NCBI RefSeq assembly: GCF_005405925.1
Contig: NZ_BJHV01000001.1
Location: 62,001 to 126,000 of the forward strand
Length of the DNA: 64,000 bases
Source: Streptomyces antimycoticus
GTDB taxonomy: Bacteria; Actinomycetota; Actinomycetes; Streptomycetales; Streptomycetaceae
Reading direction: 5' to 3'
Shown here: piece after piece, positions 1 through 7,482 of the stretch
Position numbering within the stretch: position 1 is the stretch's first letter
How the letters are laid out: each line of letters opens with the position of its first letter
Program-made: the position numbers and the translations under genes
Notes under the pieces: generated by a model
Told to the model about the DNA's origin: nothing
The model's input: the letters and a program-made list of their open reading frames with translations, nothing else
The model's database searches: none

Positions 1-161
1 TCAGAAACATGGGCACGCGCCTGCGGGCCGCCGAGAAGGTCGCACCCACCCATCCGCACCCCTCGGCGGCAGGGTCGCCGACAGCTCAGTGGACGGTGGG
101 ACCCTTCGCGTCCCTGGTGGACCGGACGCGCGACGCCATCAACGAGGCCACGCGCGGCTGA
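1..161 (+). CDS. C-terminal end of a hemerythrin (HHE)-domain-like protein (partial)
   Basis: The open frame enters from the left edge and stops at TGA 159-161, leaving about 52 residues. The tail has the sense of RAAEKVAPTHPHPSA followed by PFASLVDRTRDAI. This resembles the proline/histidine-rich end of Streptomyces hemerythrin-like HHE proteins, which often read 'APTRPHP' before a short final helix. No metal-binding residues fall inside the window, so the assignment rests on the tail alone. The 5' part and promoter lie outside. It is followed by a disrupted convergent LysR gene. Confidence 0.45.
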   Translation, partial: RNMGTRLRAAEKVAPTHPHPSAAGSPTAQWTVGPFASLVDRTRDAINEATRG

Positions 162-192
162 CCGCGAGCTTCCCTTCGCATGGCGGCGCCCC

Positions 193-1211
193 CTATACGG
201 CGCTGTCAGCGTCACCGCGGACATCACGTTGGTAATGGCCCGACCAACGACGCGTCCGGGCGTCGCGGGACGGGACCAGGGTTGCTGGGAGAACCGGGGC
301 GTGTGCGGGGCGCAGCGGCGGCATGGACCGCCACCTGCCTCCAGCCGAACGGGCGACGGCGTGGCGGGGCACGCCGGCAACCCGGACCGAACGCCGAGAA
401 AGCGGTCTCCGGCGACCGGGAGGATGCGGACGCCCGGTGGCGCGGCGGAGGCGAGGGCGGCGGGCACGGTGGTCAGCCCGCAGCCGGCGGCGACGAGATG
501 GAGCTTGGCGAGCCAGTCGCGGGCGGTGTGCGCGATCTCGGGGCGCTCGTCCAGGCCCGGCCACACGCCCATCAGCCGGTCCTCGCCGGAGGACGAACCC
601 GCGATCCAGCGCTGCCCGCGCAGGTCGGCGACGTCGATGAACTCGCCGCGGGCCAGCGGGTGGGTGGCGGGTACCGCCAGGTACAGGGCGCGTTCGGTGA
701 GTGTCTGCAGCGCGAGCGGGGGCGACTCGGCGTCCGGCGGGCGGAAGGGCGGCGCGGACGCCAGCAGGGCCACATCCAGGCTGCCGGCCCGCAGGGCGCG
801 CACCAGCGCCGGGGGGGGTCCCTCCCGGCTGACGACGTGCAAGGCGGGGTCCGTGCGGCGCGGCGCGGCCAGGGCCCGGGGCAACAGCACGGCTCCGGCG
901 CTGGGGAATCAGCCCAGCCGGACCGTGCCGGCCTCCCCCGGCAAGCCGGACAGCTCCCTGGCGGTCGCGTCGATCTCATCCAGCACGACCGCCGCGCGGC
1001 GCATGACGACGCGGCCGGCCGCGGTGAGCCGCACTCCGTCGCGCCGCCGCTCCAGCAGTTCCGCGCCCGCGACCCGCTCGATCGCGGCGGTCTGCCGGGA
1101 GACGGCCGACTGCGTGTAGCCCAGCGAAGCGGCGGCCGCGGTGGAGGTTCCCTGCTCGGCGACGGCGCGGAAGACACGCAGCGCGGTCAGTGACACATCC
1201 GTGAAGTCCAT
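193..1211 (-). pseudogene. LysR-family regulator, disrupted by an in-frame stop and a 3' frameshift
   Basis: ATG at 1211 opens a classic LysR winged helix (SLTALRVFRAVAEQGTSTAA, then SLGYTQSAVSRQTAAIER). After 'GTVRLG' a TGA at 906-908 stops the frame. Reading on in the same frame gives a convincing effector domain (PALVRALRAGSLDVALL, MGVWPGLDERPEIAHTARDW, GLTTVP). Near 390 the similarity moves to another frame, which ends at 193. The gene at 10420 is a close paralogue and has a normal Leu codon where the TGA lies. It is divergent from the SDR at 1283, the usual arrangement of a LysR activator and its target. It could still give a 100-residue DNA-binding fragment. The reading-frame disruption is seen directly; loss of function is inferred. 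Confidence 0.7.
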
Positions 1212-1222
1212 GACGTTTACGC
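1198..1222 (-). promoter_or_regulatory. Putative LysR autoregulatory site shared with the paralogue at 10404
   Basis: On the minus strand the start codon is preceded by GTATGCGTAAACGTCATGGA. The paralogous LysR gene at 10420 has GTATGCGTATGCCGCATGGA at exactly the same distance from its ATG. Conservation of this patch around both start codons suggests a shared LysR binding site or a leaderless promoter element. There is no classical Shine-Dalgarno at either gene. Confidence 0.4.
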
Positions 1223-1282
1223 ATACTAGCCGTGCTGAACTTTCGTTGGACTCATGCACACGGGGTTCCTAGCGTGGCAGGC

Positions 1283-2169
1283 ATGAACGCTTCACGCATC
1301 GCCCTCGTCACGGGCGCCAACCAGGGACTCGGCCGCGCCCTCGTCGAAGGACTCGCGGCCCGTATGAACGATCACGACCTGGTCCTGCTCACCGGCCGCA
1401 GCCACCGGCGGGTGACGGACGCCGTCCGCGAGGTCGCCTCGTTGCCCGGCACGCGCGCCCGCGTCGAGGCCCGGGTCCTGGACGTCACGGACACCGACGC
1501 CATCGCCCGCCTCGCCGAGGAACTGCGTGCCCGGTTCGGCGGGGTCGACATCGTCCTCTCCAACGCGGTCGCCCGGCTGCTGCCCGAGGAGTCGCAGGCC
1601 GAGCGGGCGGATGAGTTCATCGACGTCTCCAACACCGCCACCCACGCGATCCTGCGCTCCTTCGGCCCGGTGCTGCGCCCGGGCGGCCGGCTGCTCGTCG
1701 TGGCCAGCAGCCTGGGCACCCTCGGTCATCTCGACCCGCGGCTGCACCACCTCTTCGACGATGCAAGCCTCGACCAGGTCGAGTACGCGGTCGAGTCCTG
1801 GCGCAGCGCCATCCACCACCGGACCGCGCAGGAGGCGGGCTGGCCGATCTGGCTGAACGTGCCCTCGAAGGTGGCCCAGGTCGCCGCCGTCCGCGCGTTC
1901 GCCGCCGAACGCCGCGAACACGACCTCGCCACCGACACGCTGATCGCGGCCGTGTGCCCCGGCATGGTCGACACCGCCACCTCGCGCCCCTGGTTCAGCG
2001 ACTACAGCCAGGCCCAGTCACCGGCCCAGGCCGCCGAAGCCGTACTCGACCTGGTCTTCGCCGAGCACGTCGACTCCACGCTCTACGGCGAGTTGGTGCG
2101 CTTCGGTACGGCCCTGCCCTGGCACGGCGGCACGCCCCGGTGGAACAGGACCGCATGCTCACGCCCTGA
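1283..2169 (+). CDS. Short-chain dehydrogenase/reductase (first of two, reads into the next gene)
   Basis: A Rossmann-fold SDR beginning ATG 1283 (MNASRIALVTGANQGLG). It has the TGxxxGxG nucleotide motif near residue 10, an SNAVAR segment in place of NNAG, a VASSLG serine segment and WLNVPSKVAQ. The usual Tyr of YxxxK is Asn here, so dehydrogenase activity is not assured. The expected terminus (PRWEQDRMLTP, stop 2167-2169) lies one frame away. A GG where GGG is expected near 2141-2143 shifts the frame, and the literal reading continues without a stop into the SDR at 2222, giving a 625-residue double SDR. It is transcribed divergently from the broken LysR gene and 50 bases upstream of the second SDR, so a two-gene operon is most likely. 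Confidence 0.7.
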
Positions 2170-2209
2170 GCGCGGCTCTCCCCTACGCCACGCTTTCGCA
2201 CACCGCAAG

Positions 2210-2224
2210 GAGTTCATTGTCATG
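2210..2224 (+). promoter_or_regulatory. Ribosome binding site supporting an internal start at 2222
   Basis: AAGGAG at 2207-2212 sits about 9 bases before ATG 2222. It supports independent translation of the second SDR even though the frame upstream is open, and argues that the long fused frame is not a single polypeptide. Confidence 0.6.
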
Positions 2225-3157
2225 AGTGCCATCACCACCCCGTTCGGCTTCTCCAGCACGGCAGCCGAGGTCGCGCAGGGCATCGACCTCGGCGGCCGCC
2301 GTGCCGTTGTCACCGGCGCCTCCTCGGGCCTGGGGGCCGAGACGGCCCGGGCGCTGGCCGCGACCGGCGCGGCCGTGACGCTGGCCGTCCGGGACACGGC
2401 GGCGGGCGAGCGCGTCGCCAAGGACATCACCGCATCGACCGGCAACGCGGAGGTGCAGGCCGCGCACCTCGATCTGGCCGACCCCGCGTCCGTCACCGCG
2501 TTCACCGCCGGCTGGCAGGGCCCGCTGCACGTCCTGGTGAACAACGCGGGGGTCATGGCCTGCCCGGAGCAGTACACCGAGCAGGGCTGGGAGTGGCAGT
2601 TCGCCACCAACCACCTGGGCCACTTCGCCCTTGCCACCGGGCTGCACGACGCGCTGGCCGCCGACGGCAACGCCCGCATCGTCGTGGTGAGTTCCACCGG
2701 CCATCAACAGTCACCCGTCGTGTGGGACGACGTCAACTTCGCCTTCCGCCCCTACGACCCGTGGCTGGCCTACGGCCAGTCCAAGACCGCGAACGTTCTC
2801 TTCGCGGTGGAGGCGACGCGCCGCTGGGCCGACGACAACATCACCGCCAACGCCCTGATGCCCGGAGCCATTTACACCAATCTGCAGCGCCACACCGGGG
2901 GCCGGGGCAGTGGCAGGGTGCCCGCCGAGCTGATCAAGAGCGTCGAGCAGGGCGCCGCGACCTCGGTCCTCCTCGCGACCTCGCCGCTCCTCGAAGGCGT
3001 CGGCGGCCGGTATTTTGTCGACTGCAACGAGACCGAGGTCGTCGACCGGCGCTCCGGCACGCTGCACGGAGTCGCCCGGTACGCCGTCGACCCGCACAAC
3101 GCCCGGCGTCTGTGGGACCTGTCGCAGGACCTGATCACCCGGACAGGGTCCCTCTAG
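2222..3157 (+). CDS. Short-chain dehydrogenase/reductase, retinol-dehydrogenase-like
   Basis: 311 residues from ATG 2222. The order is canonical: a leader of about 20 residues, RAVVTGASSGLG (nucleotide binding), VNNAGVM, VVVSSTGHQ (catalytic Ser), and LAYGQSKTANVLFA carrying YxxxK. The C-terminus contains GRYFVDCNE, typical of the large WW-oxidoreductase/retinol-dehydrogenase-like NADP-dependent SDRs of actinobacteria. The substrate cannot be read from sequence. It is the second gene of the cassette driven away from the LysR gene. The upstream frame is continuous with it because of a probable one-base loss near 2142. Confidence 0.85.
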   Translation: MSAITTPFGFSSTAAEVAQGIDLGGRRAVVTGASSGLGAETARALAATGAAVTLAVRDTAAGERVAKDITASTGNAEVQAAHLDLADPASVTAFTAGWQGPLHVLVNNAGVMACPEQYTEQGWEWQFATNHLGHFALATGLHDALAADGNARIVVVSSTGHQQSPVVWDDVNFAFRPYDPWLAYGQSKTANVLFAVEATRRWADDNITANALMPGAIYTNLQRHTGGRGSGRVPAELIKSVEQGAATSVLLATSPLLEGVGGRYFVDCNETEVVDRRSGTLHGVARYAVDPHNARRLWDLSQDLITRTGSL

Positions 3158-3486
3158 ACCAGCTGCACCTGCCGTTCCAGCACGGCCGAGTGAATGCCGA
3201 CCGATGTGTCGCGCATGTACGCCTGCCGCAGGTCGTGCGCCTTTCGGTACGCCTCGGTCGCGAGCGCCTCGCGCATCGTCTCCTGCGAGTCGAAGCTGAT
3301 GCGGACGATGGCATCGATCGGTTCCTCGGCACCGTCCTGGCCGGTGTCCGACAGGTAGTACTGCACATACTCCCGCACCTGGGGCAGGGAGGCGTACGTC
3401 GGGCCGTACTCGTGCTCCATGAAGCGGCGGAAGTCCTCCGTGGAGACCTCGGGCCGCTTCCGGATCACCGTCATGAGCGTGAGCAT
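3154..3486 (-). CDS. EthD-domain protein
   Basis: 110 residues from ATG 3486, which follows AGGAAAGGGAAGG. It is a dimeric alpha/beta-barrel (EthD/ABM-like) protein: MLTLMTVIRKRPEVS, FRRFMEHEYGP, a central VQYYL strand, and a C-terminal IHSAVLERQVQLV. EthD-like proteins accompany oxidative and polyketide tailoring enzymes; catalysis is rarely proven. It overlaps the 3' end of the SDR by four bases (convergent) and is divergent from a TetR gene across a strong inverted repeat, so it is the likely target of that repressor. Confidence 0.8.
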   Translation of the reverse strand: MLTLMTVIRKRPEVSTEDFRRFMEHEYGPTYASLPQVREYVQYYLSDTGQDGAEEPIDAIVRISFDSQETMREALATEAYRKAHDLRQAYMRDTSVGIHSAVLERQVQLV

Positions 3487-3500
3487 TGCCTTCCCTTTCC

Positions 3501-3541
3501 TGAACACCCGTTCATTGCATCATACACTGAACGAGTGTTCA
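3501..3541. promoter_or_regulatory. Paired inverted-repeat operator between EthD and TetR genes
   Basis: TGAACACCCGTTCA at 3501-3514 and TGAACGAGTGTTCA at 3528-3541 are reverse complements apart from one base, separated by 13 bases. The arms lie between the divergent EthD and TetR starts, and one arm covers the TetR start. This is the geometry of a TetR operator controlling both genes. Confidence 0.75.
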
Positions 3542-4155
3542 ATGATGGTGTGAGGAGCGAAGACGAGACCAAGAGCGGCCGGGACCTGCGTGCCGAGCTG
3601 GTCGCCGCCGCGGTGGACATGCTCGCGCGGCCGCAGCCCATTGCCGTACCGTCACTGCGGTCGATCGCGCGGGCCTGCGGGGTCGCCCCGTCGGCGGTCT
3701 ACTGGCACTTCCCTTCAGAGGCCGACCTGCGGTCCGCCGTCCTCGACGCCGAGTACGCCTCCCTGATCGAGGCGGTCGAGGCGGCGCTGGACGCCGCCTC
3801 CGACGGCACCGACCGGCTGGCGGTCGCGGGCGACGCCTATATCGCGTGGGCGCTGGACCACCCCGGCGCCTACCAACTGCTGTTCGAGAGCGCCGACGAG
3901 CTCCCGGCCACCAGAGCCGAGCACGGCCCCCGGCTGCAGCGGCGGATCGTGGAACTGGCCCGCCGAGTCGACCCGGACGCCCCGTTCGCCGCCGCCCTCC
4001 TGTTGTGGTCGGCCTGGCACGGCGTGGTCTCCCTGCGCCTGCACAAGACGGAGTGGGACTGGGGCATGACGGCGCAGGAAGCGAACCGACGACTGGTGAC
4101 GGTGCTCTCGGTTCACCGCGGCGGACCGGCACCCGCTCCCGACAACGGAACCTAG
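3535..4155 (+). CDS. TetR-family repressor
   Basis: About 206 residues. The N-terminal helix-turn-helix is VPSLRSIARACGVAPSAVYWHF, preceded by RAELVAAAVDML. The C-terminal half is the TetR ligand domain (YIAWALDHPGAYQLLFE, AALLLWSAWHGVVSLRL). GTG 3535 is the first in-frame start but lies inside the operator; GTG 3550 is an alternative, and neither has a clear Shine-Dalgarno. It is divergent from the EthD gene and five bases upstream of an HxlR gene, with which it is probably co-transcribed. It likely represses itself and the EthD gene. Confidence 0.8.
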   Translation: MFNDGVRSEDETKSGRDLRAELVAAAVDMLARPQPIAVPSLRSIARACGVAPSAVYWHFPSEADLRSAVLDAEYASLIEAVEAALDAASDGTDRLAVAGDAYIAWALDHPGAYQLLFESADELPATRAEHGPRLQRRIVELARRVDPDAPFAAALLLWSAWHGVVSLRLHKTEWDWGMTAQEANRRLVTVLSVHRGGPAPAPDNGT

Positions 4156-4159
4156 CGAC

Positions 4160-4552
4160 ATGGAACACGTGGAAACCTCGAACGGCACACCGGACCCGGA
4201 CTGCTCCATCGGCCGGGTCGAACACGCTCTCGGCATCATCCGAGGCCGATGGAAACTGCTGATCATCCACCACCTTCTCGTCCGTGAGCCCCGCAGGTTC
4301 TCCGATCTCGAACGGGCGATCCCGCAAGTGACCCAGAAGATGCTGATCCAGCAACTGCGCGCCCTGGAGAAGGACCACGTGGTGCGCCGTATCGCCTATC
4401 CCGAGGTGCCGCCACATGTCGAGTACGAACTGACCGCGGACGGACGCGCGCTGGCCACCGCGCTCACGGCCCTGCACGACTGGACGGCCCAGTCCCGCAG
4501 GGCCGGAGTGCCGCGCGAGGCGGGCGCGCCGGCCCGTCGGCAGCCCGGCTGA
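4160..4552 (+). CDS. HxlR-family winged-helix regulator
   Basis: 130 residues. The HxlR signature is clear: an N-terminal Cys (DPDCSIGRVEHAL), IRGRWKLLIIHHLL, FSDLERAIPQVTQKMLIQQLRALE and the wing PEVPPHVEYELTADG. The conserved Cys is used by many members for redox or aldehyde sensing. It lies directly downstream of the TetR gene and converges with the NTF2-like gene one base after its stop. The TACTTAC repeats upstream of that gene are a plausible target. Confidence 0.85.
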   Translation: MEHVETSNGTPDPDCSIGRVEHALGIIRGRWKLLIIHHLLVREPRRFSDLERAIPQVTQKMLIQQLRALEKDHVVRRIAYPEVPPHVEYELTADGRALATALTALHDWTAQSRRAGVPREAGAPARRQPG

Positions 4553-4553
4553 G

Positions 4554-5063
4554 TCAGGCGGTCCCGAAGGTGTCCATCCAGATGATCTCCAGGGCGCGGT
4601 GGACGATGCGCCACCCCTCGGGACGCCGTTCGAGCCGGTCGACGAAGAACCCCGTCTGGATGAGATTCCAGCCCCGGCCGTCCGTGCTGCCCTGATGAGA
4701 GTGCAGGTGCTGGGTGCGGGCCAGGGCGGCGTCGCCGTCTATGTCGACCGTCGAATAGCCCTGGAAGTGCTGCCACTTGAGCAGTCCGCTCATGGATCCG
4801 TCGGCTCCGCGCATCACGTCCACGAGCGTGCGGTAGGGAATGTCCCTCAGCGCCGGGCCACCGGCTGCCGAGTAGTCGACCGTGGCCTCGGCCGCGAAGA
4901 CGGTGCCCCACTGCTCAAGGACATCATTGTCGCCGCTCTGGTGGAGATCCTGGCCGAGGGCGTAGCGCACCATCAGGTCCTGGATCTCGACACGGTCGGA
5001 CACATACTGCAGGCGCTGCTCGAGAGACTGGCCGGCGGAAAGTTTCGTGATGCTGTGCGTCAT
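4554..5063 (-). CDS. SnoaL/NTF2-like protein
   Basis: 169 residues from ATG 5063. It has the NTF2-like cone fold of the SnoaL_4 type: VSDRVEIQDLMVRYALGQDL, a Trp/acid-rich core (VLEQWGTVFAAEATVDYS), HFQGYSTVDIDGD and a final GWRIVHRALEIIWMDTFG. Relatives include ring-hydroxylating dioxygenase small subunits, dehydratases and cyclases; the His/Asp pair of dehydratases is not certain here. ATG 5063 was preferred over an upstream start at 5108 because the family normally begins about 15 residues before the first helix. It lies downstream of the TetR gene on the same strand. Confidence 0.7.
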   Translation of the reverse strand: MTHSITKLSAGQSLEQRLQYVSDRVEIQDLMVRYALGQDLHQSGDNDVLEQWGTVFAAEATVDYSAAGGPALRDIPYRTLVDVMRGADGSMSGLLKWQHFQGYSTVDIDGDAALARTQHLHSHQGSTDGRGWNLIQTGFFVDRLERRPEGWRIVHRALEIIWMDTFGTA

Positions 5064-5094
5064 GACGTCACCGTAGAGCGGCACCTCTTGCCCC

Positions 5095-5119
5095 GTAAGT
5101 ACCGACAAAAAAGTAAGTA
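5095..5119 (-). promoter_or_regulatory. Two TACTTAC direct repeats upstream of the NTF2-like gene
   Basis: On the minus strand TACTTAC occurs at 5113-5119 and again at 5095-5101, 18 bases apart, with a T-rich tract between. This spacing overlaps where a promoter would be and fits a regulator binding successive half-turns. The HxlR gene at 4160 is the nearest candidate. Confidence 0.4.
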
Positions 5120-5162
5120 TCAGCCGGGCCGCCCGGTCCTCGGATCCCAGAACGGGCGTGGA

Positions 5163-5777
5163 TCAAGCAGCGGAACGCAGGAGGGTGAGCGCCGTGTCCA
5201 GTGCCGCCTCCAGGTGCGTGGTGCTGCCGGTGGACATCAGGATGGTCACACCCCCCTGAACCGCGGCGACAAAAGCGGCCGCCGTGCGGTCGGCATCCAA
5301 TCCCCGGTCGACCGCGCCGTTGTCCTGCATGCGCTGGATACCGGTGCGCAGGGCCTTCTGCCACTGACTGATCAACTGGCGGGTGAGCGCCTGCGCGGCC
5401 GGGGTGGTGCGCCCGAGCTCGGTGATCAGCACGCCCAGGGGGCAGTTGACACCCTGCTGCTCGTACCGCCGCACGACCGCGTCGCGCCAGTCCTGCCATG
5501 CCGACCATGTACCCAGGTCGCTGAGGTGTGGTTCCTGGTCCTCAAGGACGCGTTCGGCCTCACGGGCCGCCACCGCCAGCAGCAACTCCTCCTTCCCGCC
5601 CGGAAAGTAGTGGAAGATCTGGCTCTTGCTGGTCGCGGTGCGGCCACGGATGTCATCGAGGGTCGCCCCGGAAGCGCCCCGCTCGCGGATCTCCTGTGCG
5701 GCGCCCTCCACGATGCGGCGCCGGGTCGCCATGCCCTTACGGGTCAGGCGCTGCGCGGCTGCTCCACTGCCGGCCAC
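5163..5777 (-). CDS. TetR-family repressor
   Basis: About 204 residues from GTG 5777, chosen because AAGGAGGT sits immediately before it; a TTG at 5798 lies further out. The HTH is ATLDDIRGRTATSKSQIFHYF and the ligand domain contains VNCPLGVLITELG with a Cys, as in YxaF/LmrA-type repressors, and AAFVAAVQGGVTILMSTG. It is divergent from the quinone-oxidoreductase-like gene at 5867, with a TGGAC/GTCCA palindrome between, so it probably represses that gene. The NTF2-like gene follows on the same strand and may be co-transcribed. Confidence 0.85.
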   Translation of the reverse strand: MAGSGAAAQRLTRKGMATRRRIVEGAAQEIRERGASGATLDDIRGRTATSKSQIFHYFPGGKEELLLAVAAREAERVLEDQEPHLSDLGTWSAWQDWRDAVVRRYEQQGVNCPLGVLITELGRTTPAAQALTRQLISQWQKALRTGIQRMQDNGAVDRGLDADRTAAAFVAAVQGGVTILMSTGSTTHLEAALDTALTLLRSAA

Positions 5778-5801
5778 GGTACCTCCTTGATCATTCAACT
5801 C

Positions 5802-5817
5802 TGGACTTGCTGGTCCA
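5802..5817. promoter_or_regulatory. Putative TetR operator TGGAC-N6-GTCCA
   Basis: The arms TGGAC (5802-5806) and GTCCA (5813-5817) are perfect inverted repeats in the divergent spacer. They are followed by an A/T-rich TTTTATAC that could be the -10 region of the rightward gene. Confidence 0.5.
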
Positions 5818-5866
5818 TTTTATACGAGGGAGGGTGACGAGACAGACCGAGAAGAAAGGTGGCGAC

Positions 5867-6831
5867 ATGCAAGCCATCGTCGTGGAAGAACTGGGCGGCC
5901 CGGACCAGCTGCGGATCACACAGCAGCCCACCCCGAGCCCGGACCGGGACAGATCCGCGTGGACATCGCCGTGGCCGGAGTGAACTTCATGGACACCGGA
6001 GCCCGCCGGCTCGGTGCGGCCACCGGCGAACTCCCCTTCGTGCCAGGCGTGGAGGGCGCGGGCCGGGTGAGCGCACTGGGCGAAGGCGTCACCGAGTTCG
6101 CCGTCGGGGACCGAGCCGCCTGGGTATACGCCTACGGCTCCTACGCCGACCAGATCGTGCTGCCCGCCGCCGACGCTGTGCCGGTACCCGACGACATCTC
6201 CGACGAGGTGGCCGTGAGCCTGATGATGCAAGGCATCACCGCCCACCACTTCGTCACCGAGGCCGCCGGCATCCAGCCCGGCCAGGTCACCGTCGTACAC
6301 GCCGCGGCCGGCGGCCTCGGCCAGAAGCTCACCCAGCTCATCAAGGCACGCGGCGGCACGGTCATCGCCGTCGTCTCCAGCGAACAGAAAGCGGAGACCG
6401 CACGGCGCGTGGGCGCCGACCACACCGTGGTGTCCACCGACGACGCGTTCGTCGACCCGGTACTCCGACTCACCGACGGCGTCGGCGTGGACGTCGTCTT
6501 CGACGGCGGGGGCGAGACCACGTTCCGCGCCTCGATGAACGTACTGCGCCGGCACGGACTGCTGCTGTACTACGGCGCGGTCATCGGCGCGGTCCCCGTC
6601 GTCAACCTGCGTGAACTGCCCCACAGCATCAAGATCTCCTACCCGGTCTTCCGTGACCACATCCCCACCCGCGAGGCACTGCTGCGCCATAGCCGTGACC
6701 TCTTCCACCTCGTACGGCACGACCTCCTCGATCCCGGCATCGGCCGCCGCTACCCGCTCAACGACGCCGCCCAAGCGCATCGGGACATCGAATCCCGGGC
6801 CACCAGCGGCAAGCTCCTGCTCTTCCCCTGA
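5867..6831 (+). pseudogene. NADPH:quinone-oxidoreductase-like MDR protein, frameshifted
   Basis: ATG 5867 follows GAAGAAAGGTGG and begins MQAIVVEELGGPDQLRI, the usual QOR start. The frame then needs a +1 shift at the CCC run near 5939-5941, after which GQIRVDIAVAGVNFMD and the rest are intact to TGA 6831. The downstream part has the GroES-like domain, VVHAAAGGLGQKLTQLIKA (AAxxGVGxxxxQ-type nucleotide motif) and the C-terminal GRRYPLNDAAQAHRDIESR, all standard for QorA. Apart from this one missing base the gene looks functional, so sequencing error is possible. It is the divergent partner of the TetR gene. Confidence 0.75.
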
Positions 6832-6964
6832 CCCCGGCGGCCGACGACCCACGCGCGAGACCGCCCCCGTCAAGTACGTCCAGCCCTGTCCATGACCTCG
6901 GCTCCGAGGGAGGGGTCTGACTGGCGAGCGGGTCTGTCACGTAGTCGGTGGTGACGGTGGGTGC

Positions 6965-7151
6965 CTGTGAGCGGAGCAGGAGGCGGTGGCGGAGGAGGTC
7001 GAATCCGGCGCGTCCGTGCATCTGCCTCATGATCCGTTTGGTGCGGGCCTTCGGTGCGGCCGTTGTGGAAAGGCATCCGGCATACGGCCTCGACGCCGGG
7101 ATGGTCACGCAGCCAGGACTCCAACATCGCAGTACCCAGGGATTCACTCAC
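6965..7151 (-). mobile_element. ISL3-family transposase C-terminal remnant
   Basis: Two overlapping minus-strand frames together give the end of an ISL3 transposase: LESWLRDHPGVEAVCR and PFHNGRTEG in one frame, then RTKRIMRQMHGRAGFDLLRHR in the next. The latter is the highly conserved C-terminal signature of ISL3 transposases. The frame changes in the middle, and the catalytic core is absent. About 90 bases of IS flank continue to roughly 6880. This is the stub of an IS that inserted into, or recombined at, the neighbouring methyltransferase gene. Confidence 0.7.
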
Positions 7152-7482
7152 TGCCGTCGATGAATCTCCCCGGATGCTGGAGCGGGTCCGCGGCGCCCGG
7201 ACCGTCTGCAGTCCGATGGAGGAGTTGGATCTCGACGAGCGCTTCGATGTGGTGTTGCTCGGATCATTGCTTGTTCACGCCGGTGATCCACACGTGCGCC
7301 AAGGGCTGCTGCGGACCTGCCGACGGCATGTCGCGGACGAGGGCTGCGTACTGATCCAGCGAGAGAGCGAGGGTCGGCACGAGAACCTGCCACAAGAGCG
7401 GAAGATCGCTGGCGGTCTCGTCCGGGTAGTATCCACCGATCCGGAGGGCCCAGGTGTGCGGTCCGTCTACGTCGAATACGTC
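7145..7482 (+). pseudogene. Class I SAM-methyltransferase fragment, truncated at both ends
   Basis: The open frame reads LTAVDESPRMLERVRGAR (strand beta2 acidic loop), ELDLDERFDVVLLGSLLVHA (motif IV) and HVADEGCVLIQRE, all typical of a Rossmann-fold methyltransferase. The N-terminal GxGxG segment is missing; its place is taken by the ISL3 remnant, with a junction near 7145-7155. At the 3' end the frame runs into the convergent SDR gene after VYVEYV. No start codon or promoter belongs to it. Confidence 0.65.

Noticed and set aside
180..1193. Long rightward open frame (337 codons)
   Set aside because: It is the exact antisense of the LysR gene codons; its Gly/Arg/Gln-rich composition has no domain.
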